A DNA stretch of 64,000 nucleotides from Rhodobacter sp. SGA-6-6. GTDB lineage: Bacteria > Pseudomonadota > Alphaproteobacteria > Rhodobacterales > Rhodobacteraceae. The DNA is taken from NCBI RefSeq assembly GCF_011043545.1, contig NZ_JAAKGP010000007.1, forward strand, positions 186,001-250,000, given 5' to 3'. The notes below the pieces were generated by a model, which had not been told where the DNA came from, made no database searches, and was given only the letters and a program-made list of their open reading frames with translations. The translations under genes were made by a program, and so were the position numbers. Below are positions 44,387-52,945 of this stretch, one piece after another (positions within the stretch are counted from its first letter, which is position 1; each line of letters starts with the position of its first letter).

Positions 44387-45949
44387 TCATGTGAAGTAGA
44401 TGTTGAAACGCGCGCGGATGGCGCGGTCGACCGCAGGGTCCACCACGCAACCGGCCTTGGCAAGGATATCGTTCTTGCGGGCGATGGCCGTGTCAAGAAG
44501 AAGCGGCTTGCCGGCCTCGTTCCATTCCTTGGGCGACATGCGGTTGCCGGTCTTGGGATAGATGTATTCGGTCTGCATCAGCTTCAGGGTCTGGTCGGAG
44601 CCGAGGTAATGGCCCGGCCCGCCGAGGCAGACCTCCTTCATCGCGTCGAGACTGGTGGAATCGGGGGTCACGTCGATGCCGCGCACCAGCCGCATCGCCT
44701 GGCCCAGCAGGTCGTCGCCGAGGATCAGGGATTCGAGGCAGAAGCCGAGGAGGCTGGCGTGCATCCCCACCGCCTCGTAGCACATGTTCAGCCCGGCGAG
44801 GCCGGCCAGCGCATTGGTGATCCCCTGCTCCCACCCGGCCTGCATGTCCGGCAGCTTCGAATCCGAGATGCCCGAGGCCGCCCCGCCCGGCAGGCCGTAG
44901 AAATGGTGCATCTGCGCACAGCCCGCGGTCAGCAGCGCCTGTTCAGCCGAGCCGCCCGACATCGCCCCCGTGCGCAGGTCGGAGACGAAGGGCCAGGTGC
45001 CGAAGATCGCCGGCGCGCCCTTCTTGATGGCGTTGACATAGACCACGCCGGCCAGGCATTCCGCCACCGCCTGCACGATGGTCAGCGCGATCGGCGCCGG
45101 CGCCGTGGCCCCGGCCTGGCCTGCGCTCAGCAGCAGCATCGGCATGCCCCTACGGACGCAATCCTCCATCACCTTGCAGGATTCCTCGGCGAACTTCATC
45201 GGCGGGACGACGAAGCAGTTGGAATTGCTGACGAAAGGCCGCTCAAGCCATTTCTCCTCGGACCCCGCCACCATGTAGAGCATCTCGAAGCAGTCGGCGA
45301 CATGGGAAGGGTCGAAGAAGCTGGTGCCGACATGCTTCTTCGTCCCGGCAAGGCAGGCGTAAAGCGTGTTGAGGTCCATCTCCTTGTTGTCCAGCACGTC
45401 GCGGCAGACCATGGTGCGCTGGTAGAAATGGATGTTGTCGAGGTTGTCGACCAGCCGCGCGGCATCATAGAGGTCCTGCGCGGTGGAGTCGCGATAGTCC
45501 AGCGTCACCGGATCGACGATATGCACCGCGGCGCCGGCGGTGCCGTAATGCACATTCGTCCCCGACAGCAGCATGTCGTGCTTCGGGTCGCGGGCATGAA
45601 GGGTGATGTCGCGCGCCGCCACCGCCAGCATGTCCTCGACCAGCGCGCGGGGGAACCTGATCCGCCCGTCGTCGCCCTGCACCGCCCCGGCGCCGGTCAG
45701 GATTTCCACCCCCGAAGGCGGGGCCTGGCTCAGCCCGATCTGCTCCAGCGCATCCAGCGCCGCGGCGTGGATCTGTCTCACCCCGTCCTCGGTCAGCGGC
45801 TTGTATTGCCCGCCGGGCAGCCCCGGCCGCACCGGCCGCAGGTCCTCGGCCAAGGGCGCGGCCCGCGCCGCCACCCGTGCCGCCCGCCCCCCGGCCCGCG
45901 CCGAGCGCCGCGCCGCCTCGGGCGCACAGGTTTCACCGATCTCGCTCAT
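44387..45949 (-). CDS. MttB-family (COG5598) methyltransferase, non-pyrrolysine
   Basis: A 520-residue trimethylamine-methyltransferase-superfamily protein: HYGTAGAAVHIVDPVTLDYR, FYQRTMVCRDVLDNKEMDLN, LPGGAASGISDSKLPDMQAG and EYIYPKTGNRMSPKEWNEAG. The frame contains no in-frame TAG, so it is the non-Pyl type such as MtgB, which demethylates glycine betaine or other quaternary amines with a corrinoid protein. No corrinoid (MttC-like) gene adjoins it. It begins 1 bp after the stop of the PEP-mutase-family gene. The N-terminal 45 residues are Arg/Ala-rich. Confidence 0.9.
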   Translation of the reverse strand: MSEIGETCAPEAARRSARAGGRAARVAARAAPLAEDLRPVRPGLPGGQYKPLTEDGVRQIHAAALDALEQIGLSQAPPSGVEILTGAGAVQGDDGRIRFPRALVEDMLAVAARDITLHARDPKHDMLLSGTNVHYGTAGAAVHIVDPVTLDYRDSTAQDLYDAARLVDNLDNIHFYQRTMVCRDVLDNKEMDLNTLYACLAGTKKHVGTSFFDPSHVADCFEMLYMVAGSEEKWLERPFVSNSNCFVVPPMKFAEESCKVMEDCVRRGMPMLLLSAGQAGATAPAPIALTIVQAVAECLAGVVYVNAIKKGAPAIFGTWPFVSDLRTGAMSGGSAEQALLTAGCAQMHHFYGLPGGAASGISDSKLPDMQAGWEQGITNALAGLAGLNMCYEAVGMHASLLGFCLESLILGDDLLGQAMRLVRGIDVTPDSTSLDAMKEVCLGGPGHYLGSDQTLKLMQTEYIYPKTGNRMSPKEWNEAGKPLLLDTAIARKNDILAKAGCVVDPAVDRAIRARFNIYFT

Positions 45950-45950
45950 C

Positions 45951-46847
45951 TCATGCCCCTTCATCTTGGCACAAATACTCCGGGGGTCCGGGGGCTGGCC
46001 CCCGGCCCGCGCTGTCATCCTCACCGCGCTTCAGAAGCGCGTCGATCTCCTCGCCCGAGGCCGCCCCGGCGATGCCGGCAAAGGACCCCTGCCCCAGCAT
46101 CCCCGCCACCGCATCGCGGATCGCCGCATGGGCCACCCGGGCGATCTGGCTGCCGGTGGAGATGCGCCGCACCCCCATCGCTGCCAGCTCCGCCACGCTC
46201 AGCGCCTTCAACGGCCCGGCGGCCAGCGCATTGACCGGCTTCGTCACCGCCGCCAGCACCTGCGCCAGCTCCGCCTTGCCCGGCGGCACCGGCAGATACA
46301 AAAGGTCCGCCCCCGCCGCCTCGAAGGCCCACAACCGCCGGATCCCCTCGGCGAGATCGTAAGCCCCGTTCATCACCCCGTCGGCCCGGGCGCAGAAGAC
46401 GAAGGGCCGGCCCAAGGCGCGCACCGCCGCCGCGCCGGCCCGGACCCGCTCCACCGCCAGATCGAAGTCATAGGCCGGATGGCCCGCTTCCATCCGCGTA
46501 TCCTCGACCGAAATCCCCGACAGCCCGACCTCGGCCGACAGCCGCACCGTCTCGGCCACCACCTCCGGCGCATCGCCGAAGCCGTTCTCGAAATCGCCCG
46601 AGACCGGCAGCGCCGTCGCCCCCAGCAGGTCCGCCGCATGGGCCAGCGCCTCGTCCCGCGAAACCCCGCCCATGTCCGGCCGCCCCAGGGTGAAGGCATG
46701 GGCCGCCGAGGACGTGGCCAAAGCCCGCGCCCCGAGCGCCGCCATCATCCGCGCCGAGCCGCAATCCCACGGGTTCGGAATGACGAAACACCCCGCCTGG
46801 TGCAGGTCGAAGAACTCGGAATGCCGTTCAGCGAGACTTCTTCCCAT
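45951..46847 (-). CDS. Isocitrate lyase/PEP mutase-family enzyme
   Basis: A 298-residue alpha/beta barrel: CFVIPNPWDCGSARMMAALG, LPVSGDFENGFGDAPEVVAE, GISVEDTRMEAGHPAYDF and FCARADGVMN, where the Asp and Glu residues hold Mg2+. The family cleaves or forms C-C or C-P bonds of 2-oxo acids (oxaloacetate decarboxylase, methylisocitrate lyase, PEP mutase). The catalytic 'K-x-CGH' of true isocitrate lyases is not seen. The last 15 or so residues (RGPAPGPPEYLCQDEGA) are encoded by a REP element, so the C-terminus was probably extended by the repeat. Confidence 0.87.
   Translation of the reverse strand: MGRSLAERHSEFFDLHQAGCFVIPNPWDCGSARMMAALGARALATSSAAHAFTLGRPDMGGVSRDEALAHAADLLGATALPVSGDFENGFGDAPEVVAETVRLSAEVGLSGISVEDTRMEAGHPAYDFDLAVERVRAGAAAVRALGRPFVFCARADGVMNGAYDLAEGIRRLWAFEAAGADLLYLPVPPGKAELAQVLAAVTKPVNALAAGPLKALSVAELAAMGVRRISTGSQIARVAHAAIRDAVAGMLGQGSFAGIAGAASGEEIDALLKRGEDDSAGRGPAPGPPEYLCQDEGA
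45958..46004 (+). repeat. G-rich REP-like element R2 inside a coding end
   Basis: CTTCATCTTGGCACAAATAC then CGGGGG-TCCGGGGG-CTGG-CCCCCGG. It lies wholly within the 3' end of the PEP-mutase-family gene and contributes its C-terminal residues. Confidence 0.75.
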
Positions 46848-46849
46848 TC

Positions 46850-46890
46850 ACCTGTCCCCAAATATCCCACGGGGGTCCGGGGGTGTGAAA
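46850..46890 (+). repeat. G-rich REP-like element R3
   Basis: CCTGTCCCCAAATATCCCAC then GGGGGT-CCGGGGG-TGTGAAA-CCCCCGG, in the 61-bp gap between the PEP-mutase-family gene and the upstream FAD/GcvT gene. Confidence 0.75.
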
Positions 46891-46908
46891 CCCCCGGTCC
46901 GCCGCCGA

Positions 46909-49356
46909 TTACATGCGCACCCGTTCCGACTTCGGATCGTGCATCGGCGCCAGCGAGGCCAAGGCCTCATGCCGCACCCCCGCCACCTCGATCTCGTAAC
47001 GCGACGCCAGAACCTCGTCCTCGCTCTCGCCCGCGCAGGGCACATAGCCCATGCCCACCGCGCCGCCGAGGAAATGCCCATAGGCGCCCGAGGTCACCGG
47101 CCCGACGATCCGCCCGTCGCGCACGATGGCCTCGTTGTGGAACAGCAGCGGCCCGGGGGCCTTCAGCCGGAATTGCAGCATCCGGCGGGTCAGCCCCGCC
47201 TCTTCCTTCCGCAACACCGCCTCGCGGCCGGTGAAATCGGCCTTCTTGCGCGAGACGGTGAAGCCGAGGCCCGCCTCCAGCACATGGTCCTCGTCGGTGA
47301 TGTCGTGGCCCCAGTGGCGATAGGCCTTCTCGATCCGGCAGGAATCCAGCGCGTGCAGCCCGCACAGCTTCAGCCCATGGTCCCCGCCCGCCTCCATCAG
47401 CGCCTCGAAGACATGGGCGGTCTGGTCGGCCGAGACGTAAAGCTCCCACCCCAGTTCGCCGACATAGGTCACCCGATGCGCCCGCGCCAACCCCATGCCG
47501 ATCTCGATTTCCCGTGCCGTGCCGAAGGGATGCGCGGCGTTCGAGAAGTCGTCGGGCGAGACCGAGGACAGCAGGTCCCGCGCCTTCGGCCCCATCACGC
47601 AGAGGACCGACTCCCCGGCGGTCACATCGGTGATCACCGCGAAATCGTCCCCCAGATGCGCCCGCAGCCAGGCGAGGTTGCGTTGCAAGGTCGCCCCCGG
47701 CACCACCAGCAGATAGGCGGTTTCCGACAGCCGCGTCACCGTCAGGTCGGCCTCGATGCCGCCGTTGCGGTTCAGGAACATGGTGTAGACGATCCGCCCC
47801 GGCGCCACGTCCATCTGCGCCGAGCAAACCCGGTTCAGGAAGGCCATCGCGTCGCGCCCCTCCACCCGGATCTTTCCGAAAGAGGTCATGTCGAACAGCC
47901 CGACGCCGCCCCGCACCGCCAGATGCTCGGCCTTCTGGTTCTCGAACCAGTTCTGCCGCTTCCACGAATAGCGGTATTCGCGCTCTTGGCCCTCGTCGGC
48001 GAACCAGTTGGCGCGCTCCCAGCCCGCCACCTCGCCGAAGACCGCGCCGCGGGCGGCCAGATGGTCGTGGATCGGCGACCGCCGCACCCCGCGGGCGGTC
48101 TCCACCTGGCGATAGGGGAAATGGTCGGCATAGAGCAGGCCCAGCGTTTCCGACACCCGCTCCTTCAGGTAGCGGCGGTTCTTCTGGAACGGCTGCGCCC
48201 GGCGGATGTCGACCTCCCAGAGGTCGAAGGGCGGCTCGCCTTCGGTGATCCAATGCGCCAGCGCCTGGCCCGCCCCGCCCGAAGACACGATGCCGATGGA
48301 GTTGTAGCCGGCGGCAGTCCAGTAACCCTTCACCTCCGGCGCCTCGCCCAGGTAGTAGCGGTCGTCGGGGGTGAAGCTTTCCGGGCCGTTGAAGAAGGTG
48401 TGGATGCCGGCAGTCTCGAACAGGGGCATCCGGTTGGTCGCCATCTCCAGGATGGGCATGAAGTGGTCCCAGTCCTCGGGCAATGTGTCGAACTCGAAAT
48501 CCTTGCGGATGCCGTCCATGCCCCAGGGCTTGGCCTTGGGCTCGAAGGCGCCCAGCATCATCTTGCCGGCGTCCTGCTTGTAGTAGGCGCATTCGTCCGG
48601 CACCCGCAGCACCGGCAGGTCCGGGGCGATCCCGGCCACCGGCTCGGTCACCAGATAGAAATGCTCGCAGGCGTGCAAAGGCAGGGTGACGCCGTTCTGC
48701 GCCGCCAGGTCGCGGCCCCACATGCCGCCGCAGTTCACCACCACATCGGCGGCGATATGCCCCGGCTCGCCGTTCAGGATGTAGTCCACTCCGGTGGTGC
48801 GCCCGTCGGCGGTGGTGACTTTTGTCACCAGCGCCCCCTCGACGATCTTCGCGCCCTTCATCCGCGCGCCCTTGGCCAGGGCCATGGCGATATTGGCCGG
48901 GTCGCATTGCCCGTCCAGCGGCAGGGCGACTGCGCCGACCACGCCGTCGATGTTCAGGTGAGGATATTTCGCCTTGGCCTCCGAGGGAGAAATCTCGTGG
49001 ACCTCGACATCGAAGATCCGCGCCACCGTGGCCTGCCGCAGCAGTTCCTCATGCCGCTCGCGGGTCAGCGCGACCGAGATCGAACCGACCTGCCGCATCC
49101 CGGTCGCCACCCCGGTCTCGGCCTCCAGCCGGACGTAGAGGTCGGCGGAGTATTTCGCCAACCGGGTCATGTTGGCCGACCCGCGCAGCTGCCCGATCAG
49201 CCCCGCCGCGTGCCAGGTGGTGCCCGAGGTCAGGCGCTTCCTTTCCAGCAGCACCACATCCGTCCAGCCGGCCTTGGCCAGATGATAGGCCACCGAGCAG
49301 CCGGAGACACCGCCCCCGATCACCACCGCCCGCGCCTGCTTCGGAATATCCACCAT
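46909..49356 (-). CDS. FAD-dependent oxidoreductase with GcvT domains (DMGDH/sarcosine dehydrogenase-like) 1
   Basis: An 815-residue fusion: N-terminal DAO-type FAD domain (RAVVIGGGVSGCSVAYHLAK, GTTWHAAGLIG, the likely flavin-site His), FAD_oxidored middle (AAGYNSIGIVSSGGAGQALA), and C-terminal GcvT folate-binding domains (GVGLFDMTSFGKIRVEG, YVGELGWELYVSADQT, VTSGAYGHFLGGAVGMGYVP). Such enzymes oxidatively demethylate dimethylglycine, sarcosine or relatives and pass the methyl carbon to tetrahydrofolate. Start at 49356 fits the family; an earlier ATG at 49371 lies in a REP element. Paralogue of the next upstream gene. Confidence 0.92.
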   Translation of the reverse strand: MVDIPKQARAVVIGGGVSGCSVAYHLAKAGWTDVVLLERKRLTSGTTWHAAGLIGQLRGSANMTRLAKYSADLYVRLEAETGVATGMRQVGSISVALTRERHEELLRQATVARIFDVEVHEISPSEAKAKYPHLNIDGVVGAVALPLDGQCDPANIAMALAKGARMKGAKIVEGALVTKVTTADGRTTGVDYILNGEPGHIAADVVVNCGGMWGRDLAAQNGVTLPLHACEHFYLVTEPVAGIAPDLPVLRVPDECAYYKQDAGKMMLGAFEPKAKPWGMDGIRKDFEFDTLPEDWDHFMPILEMATNRMPLFETAGIHTFFNGPESFTPDDRYYLGEAPEVKGYWTAAGYNSIGIVSSGGAGQALAHWITEGEPPFDLWEVDIRRAQPFQKNRRYLKERVSETLGLLYADHFPYRQVETARGVRRSPIHDHLAARGAVFGEVAGWERANWFADEGQEREYRYSWKRQNWFENQKAEHLAVRGGVGLFDMTSFGKIRVEGRDAMAFLNRVCSAQMDVAPGRIVYTMFLNRNGGIEADLTVTRLSETAYLLVVPGATLQRNLAWLRAHLGDDFAVITDVTAGESVLCVMGPKARDLLSSVSPDDFSNAAHPFGTAREIEIGMGLARAHRVTYVGELGWELYVSADQTAHVFEALMEAGGDHGLKLCGLHALDSCRIEKAYRHWGHDITDEDHVLEAGLGFTVSRKKADFTGREAVLRKEEAGLTRRMLQFRLKAPGPLLFHNEAIVRDGRIVGPVTSGAYGHFLGGAVGMGYVPCAGESEDEVLASRYEIEVAGVRHEALASLAPMHDPKSERVRM

Positions 49357-49367
49357 CGCCCTGTCTT

Positions 49368-49412
49368 TCATCTGTCCATAAATATCCCACGGGGGTCCGG
49401 GGGTGTGAAACC
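49368..49412 (+). repeat. G-rich REP-like element R4
   Basis: CTTTCATCTGTCCATAAATA, TCCCAC, then GGGGGT-CCGGGGG-TGTGAAA-CCCCCGG, in the gap between the two FAD/GcvT genes. Nearly identical to R3. Confidence 0.78.
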
Positions 49413-49429
49413 CCCGGCTCCGCCCGCAG

Positions 49430-51868
49430 TCACGCGCGGATACGTTCGTTCTTCGGGTCCCACAGCGGCGCATCCTCCTGCACCACCGCCGGATAGCGGC
49501 TGCCGAAGATCTCCACCTCCACCGCCTGCCCGGCCACGTTCAGATCGGCCCGCAGCATCCCCAGGCCGATGCAGGCCCCGACCCGGTGGCCCCAGTAACC
49601 GCTCGTCACCTCGCCCACGACCTTGCCCTGATGCCAGATGGTGGACATGTAGGGCGGGTCCTGCTCGCCCGCCTCGATCACCAGGGTGCAGAAGCGCTTG
49701 GCGACCCCGCGCTGCTTCTCCGCCGCCAGCGCCGATTTCCCGCGGAAATCGGGCTTCGACCAGTCGACAAACCGCTCCAGCCCGCCCTGCAACACGGTGT
49801 AATCGGTGGACAGATCGCCCTTCCAGGCGCGATAGCCCTTCTCCACCCGCAAGCTGTTCAGCGCGAACATGCCGAAGGGCTTCAACCCCAGCGGCGCACC
49901 GGCGGCCATCACCGCATCCCAGACCCGGGCGGTATCCGCCGGGCGGGAATGGATTTCCCAGCCGAGTTCCCCGGCGAAGGAGACCCGCATCAGCAGCACC
50001 TCCGCCCCGGCGATCCGGGCGGTCTGATGGGTCAGCCAGCCCTTGGCCAGATCGGCGTCCGAACAGGCCGCCAGAATCTCGCGGGCTTTCGGCCCGGTCA
50101 GGATCTGCGTCGACCACTCCTCGGTCTCGTCCACCAGCGTGAGCCCCGGCTCCAGGTGCTTCCGCAGCCAGTCGCCGTCATGCAGCTGCGCCGTGGCGGC
50201 GGTGATCAGCATCAGCTCATCGTCCCCGAGCCGCGCCACCGACATCTCGGTGACGATCCGGCCCTTGTCGTCGGCGAAATAGGCCAGCCCCAGCCGCCCC
50301 ACCGCGGGCAGCTTGCCGGTGATCTGGCGGCCCAGCCAGTCCGCCGCACCCGCCCCGGTCAGCCGGAAGCGCGAGAACCCCGGCAGGTCGAGGATGCCGG
50401 CCGCATCCCGCACCGCCTGGCATTCCGCCTTCACCGCGCGGAACCACGGCCCCTCGCGATCCCAGGTCCGCTGCGCCTCTTCCGACACATCATCCCCCGG
50501 CGCCGCATACCACAGCGCCCGCTCCCAGCCGTTGTAGGGCCCGAACTGCGCCCCCAGGGCCGCGGTGCGGTCATGCACGGCGGACAGCTTCTTCATCCGC
50601 CCCTCGGGCCAGACGTGATGCGGGAAATGGATGGCGTATTCGTGGCCGTAGACCTCCATCCCCTTCTTCACGCAATAGTCCGGGTCCTCGAAGCCGGTGA
50701 AGCGGCGCGGGTCGCAGGACCACATGTCCCATTCGGTCGCGCCCTCGGTCACCCATTCCGCCAGCACCTTGCCGGCCCCGCCGGCCTGGCAGATGCCGAA
50801 GGTGAAGACGCAGGCCTCGAAGGCGTTCGGCACCCCGGGCATCGGGCCGAGCAGCGGGTTGCCGTCCGGCGTATAGGGGATCGGGCCGTTGATCACCTTA
50901 GAAAGCCCCGCCTTCGCCAAGAGCGGCACCCGCGCCATGGCGTCGTTGATGTGCCACTCCAGCCGCTCCAGATCGTCGGGGAACAGCTGGAAGCTGAAGT
51001 CCTGCGGGAAAGGATCGTCAGGGCTGACCCAATGGGCGCGGCAATTGCCCTCGTAGGGGCCGAGGTTGAAGCCGTTCTTCTCCTGCCGCAGGTAATAGGA
51101 GCTGTCCACGTCGCGCAGAAGCGGCAGCTTGTGGCCGACCTCCCTGCTCCAGGCCTCCAGCTCCGGGATGGTGTCGAACAGCATGTATTGATGGCTCATC
51201 ACCATCATCGGCAGGTCGCGGCCGAACATCTTTCCGACCTCGCGGGCGTAATAGCCGGCGGCATTGACCACGATCTCGGCCCGCACCTCGCCCTTCGGCG
51301 TCTGCAAGACCCACTCGCCGCCCACCCGCGACACGCCCTCCACCGGGCAGAACCGCTCGATCCGCGCGCCCATCTTCCGCGCCCCGGCCGCCAAAGCCTG
51401 GGTCAGCTGCGCCGGGTCGATGTCGCCGTCATAGGGGTCGTAAAGCGCCCCGGTCAGGTCGTGCGTTTCAAGGAACGGATATTTCGAGCCGATCTCCTCC
51501 GGCGACAGGATCTGCAGATCCATCCCCTGATAGCGCCCCATCCCGACCACCCGCCGGAACTCCTGCAACCGCTCGCGCGAGTGCCCCAGCCGGACCGAGC
51601 CGGTGACATGGTAGTTCATCGGATAGTCGACCGCGGCGCCCAGGCCGCGGTAAAGCTCGGCCGAATAGCGCTGCATGTTCATGATCGACCAGCTGGAAGA
51701 GAAGGTCGGCACGTTCCCCGCCGCGTGCCAGGTCGACCCGGCGGTCAGCTCGTTCTTCTCCAGCAGGATGCAATCGGTCCAGCCGGCCTTGGCCAGATGG
51801 TAAAGCGCCGATACGCCGACCGCGCCGCCCCCGATGATCGCCACCCGCGCGCTTGCGAATTCCGCCAT
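49430..51868 (-). CDS. FAD-dependent oxidoreductase with GcvT domains (DMGDH/sarcosine dehydrogenase-like) 2
   Basis: An 812-residue enzyme of the same architecture: VAIIGGGAVGVSALYHLAKA, AGSTWHAAGNVPTFSSSWS, TFGICQAGGAGKVLAEWVTE, then GcvT part (ILDLPGFSRFRLTGAGA, SFAGELGWEIHSRPADT, VTSGYWGHRVGACIGLGML). It shares with its neighbour the C-terminal pattern DPKxER[VI]R. First gene of the minus-strand cluster, divergent from a LysR gene across 169 bp. The two paralogues may handle successive demethylations (e.g. dimethylglycine then sarcosine); this is inference. Confidence 0.92.
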   Translation of the reverse strand: MAEFASARVAIIGGGAVGVSALYHLAKAGWTDCILLEKNELTAGSTWHAAGNVPTFSSSWSIMNMQRYSAELYRGLGAAVDYPMNYHVTGSVRLGHSRERLQEFRRVVGMGRYQGMDLQILSPEEIGSKYPFLETHDLTGALYDPYDGDIDPAQLTQALAAGARKMGARIERFCPVEGVSRVGGEWVLQTPKGEVRAEIVVNAAGYYAREVGKMFGRDLPMMVMSHQYMLFDTIPELEAWSREVGHKLPLLRDVDSSYYLRQEKNGFNLGPYEGNCRAHWVSPDDPFPQDFSFQLFPDDLERLEWHINDAMARVPLLAKAGLSKVINGPIPYTPDGNPLLGPMPGVPNAFEACVFTFGICQAGGAGKVLAEWVTEGATEWDMWSCDPRRFTGFEDPDYCVKKGMEVYGHEYAIHFPHHVWPEGRMKKLSAVHDRTAALGAQFGPYNGWERALWYAAPGDDVSEEAQRTWDREGPWFRAVKAECQAVRDAAGILDLPGFSRFRLTGAGAADWLGRQITGKLPAVGRLGLAYFADDKGRIVTEMSVARLGDDELMLITAATAQLHDGDWLRKHLEPGLTLVDETEEWSTQILTGPKAREILAACSDADLAKGWLTHQTARIAGAEVLLMRVSFAGELGWEIHSRPADTARVWDAVMAAGAPLGLKPFGMFALNSLRVEKGYRAWKGDLSTDYTVLQGGLERFVDWSKPDFRGKSALAAEKQRGVAKRFCTLVIEAGEQDPPYMSTIWHQGKVVGEVTSGYWGHRVGACIGLGMLRADLNVAGQAVEVEIFGSRYPAVVQEDAPLWDPKNERIRA

Positions 51869-51941
51869 GACCGCTCCTCCCGTTCCGCCCGCAGTATCCG
51901 CCTCCGCGCGCCCCCTTTCAATTCGCCGAACAGGCCGCTAT

Positions 51942-51960
51942 TGATCGACAGTAACGATCA
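51942..51960. promoter_or_regulatory. Candidate LysR operator
   Basis: Arms TGATCG (51942-51947) and CGATCA (51955-51960) with a 7-bp AT-rich centre, containing a T-N11-A pattern. It lies in the divergent region between the FAD/GcvT gene and the LysR gene, 73 bp upstream of the former. Confidence 0.6.
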
Positions 51961-51965
51961 GCAGC

Positions 51966-52012
51966 TTTCATCTGTCCACAAATATCCCGGGGTCCGGGGC
52001 AGCGCCCCGGGG
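51966..52012 (+). repeat. G-rich REP-like element R5
   Basis: TTTCATCTGTCCACAAATAT, CCCGGGG, TCCGGGGC, AGC, GCCCCGGGG. Lies in the leader of the LysR gene, 25 bp before its ATG, an unusual place for a terminator-like stem. Confidence 0.72.
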
Positions 52013-52037
52013 GCCTCCACCAGCGGAACGCCCAGAC

Positions 52038-52904
52038 ATGCAGATCGAACTCCTCGACACCTTCCTCGACCTGGCCGAGACCCGCAGCTTCCACCGCACG
52101 GCGGAACGGCTGGGGATCACACAGTCCACCGTCTCGGCCCGGGTGGCGGCGCTGGAAGAAGCGGTCGGCAGCCGGCTCTTCGACCGCTCCCGCGCCGGCA
52201 CCGACCTGACGCCCGAGGGCCGGCGGTTCGAGACCCATGCCCGCGCGCTGCGCCACGAATGGAACGAGGCCAAGCGGCGCATCCAGCTGCCGCAGACCAC
52301 CGCGCATCTGGTGCGGCTGGGGATCCAGAACGACCTTGCCGCGCTCTACCTCGGCGGCTGGGTGGCGGGCTTCCGCCGCGCCGTGCCCGACACCACCTTC
52401 TACATCGAGCCGGACTATTCCAACCAGATGTGCGCCGACCTCTTGACCGGCATCCTCGACTTCGCGGTGATGTTCAGCCCGAAGCCCCACCCCGACCTGC
52501 ATTTCGAAAGCGTGGGCGAGGTCGGCTACCACATGGTCTCGACCCATGCCGCGACCCTGGCCGAGGTGACGGCCGACCGCTTCGTCTTCGGCCATTTCTC
52601 CCCCGCCTTCGAGGAGATGCACCGCCAGGTCACCCCGGAGCTTGCCGCCGCGCCGGTCTCGGTCGGGCAGTCGGGGTCGGTGGTGTCGCTGCTGATGGCG
52701 ATGGGGGGCTCCGGCTATGTGCTGGAGAAGACGGCGGACGAGCTGGTGGCGGCGGGCCGTGCGAGCCGGGTCGCCGATGCGCCGGTGCTGCGCCAGCCGG
52801 TCTATGCCGCGCTGCACATCCGCCACCGCATCGCCCCCCTGCACCGCCGACTGCGCCGGGTGGTGTTCCGGCGGCTGGCGGGCAAGGACGGCGACGGGGA
52901 ATAA
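52038..52904 (+). CDS. LysR-family regulator of the amine cluster
   Basis: A 288-residue LysR protein: HTH (LLDTFLDLAETRSFHRTAER, LGITQSTVSARVAALEEAVG) and an effector domain (VRLGIQNDLAALYLGGWVAG, DFAVMFSPKPHPDL). Position divergent from the FAD/GcvT operon suggests it controls that operon, and the TGATCG/CGATCA dyad between them is a likely site. The effector is probably a pathway intermediate; not determinable here. Confidence 0.88.
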   Translation: MQIELLDTFLDLAETRSFHRTAERLGITQSTVSARVAALEEAVGSRLFDRSRAGTDLTPEGRRFETHARALRHEWNEAKRRIQLPQTTAHLVRLGIQNDLAALYLGGWVAGFRRAVPDTTFYIEPDYSNQMCADLLTGILDFAVMFSPKPHPDLHFESVGEVGYHMVSTHAATLAEVTADRFVFGHFSPAFEEMHRQVTPELAAAPVSVGQSGSVVSLLMAMGGSGYVLEKTADELVAAGRASRVADAPVLRQPVYAALHIRHRIAPLHRRLRRVVFRRLAGKDGDGE

Positions 52905-52909
52905 AGGCC

Positions 52910-52930
52910 CGATTTTTCGCCGAAAAATCG
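52910..52930. terminator. 21-bp palindrome between convergent LysR and hutC
   Basis: CGATTTTTCG, one C, CGAAAAATCG, 6 bp after the LysR stop and 16 bp before the hutC stop (minus strand). Same sequence as at 42875. Position suits a bidirectional terminator. Confidence 0.65.
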
Positions 52931-52945
52931 TTCCCAGCCACGCCG

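Noticed and set aside
44387-45949. Pyrrolysine-type trimethylamine methyltransferase
   Set aside because: The gene has no in-frame TAG codon, so it is the non-Pyl form.
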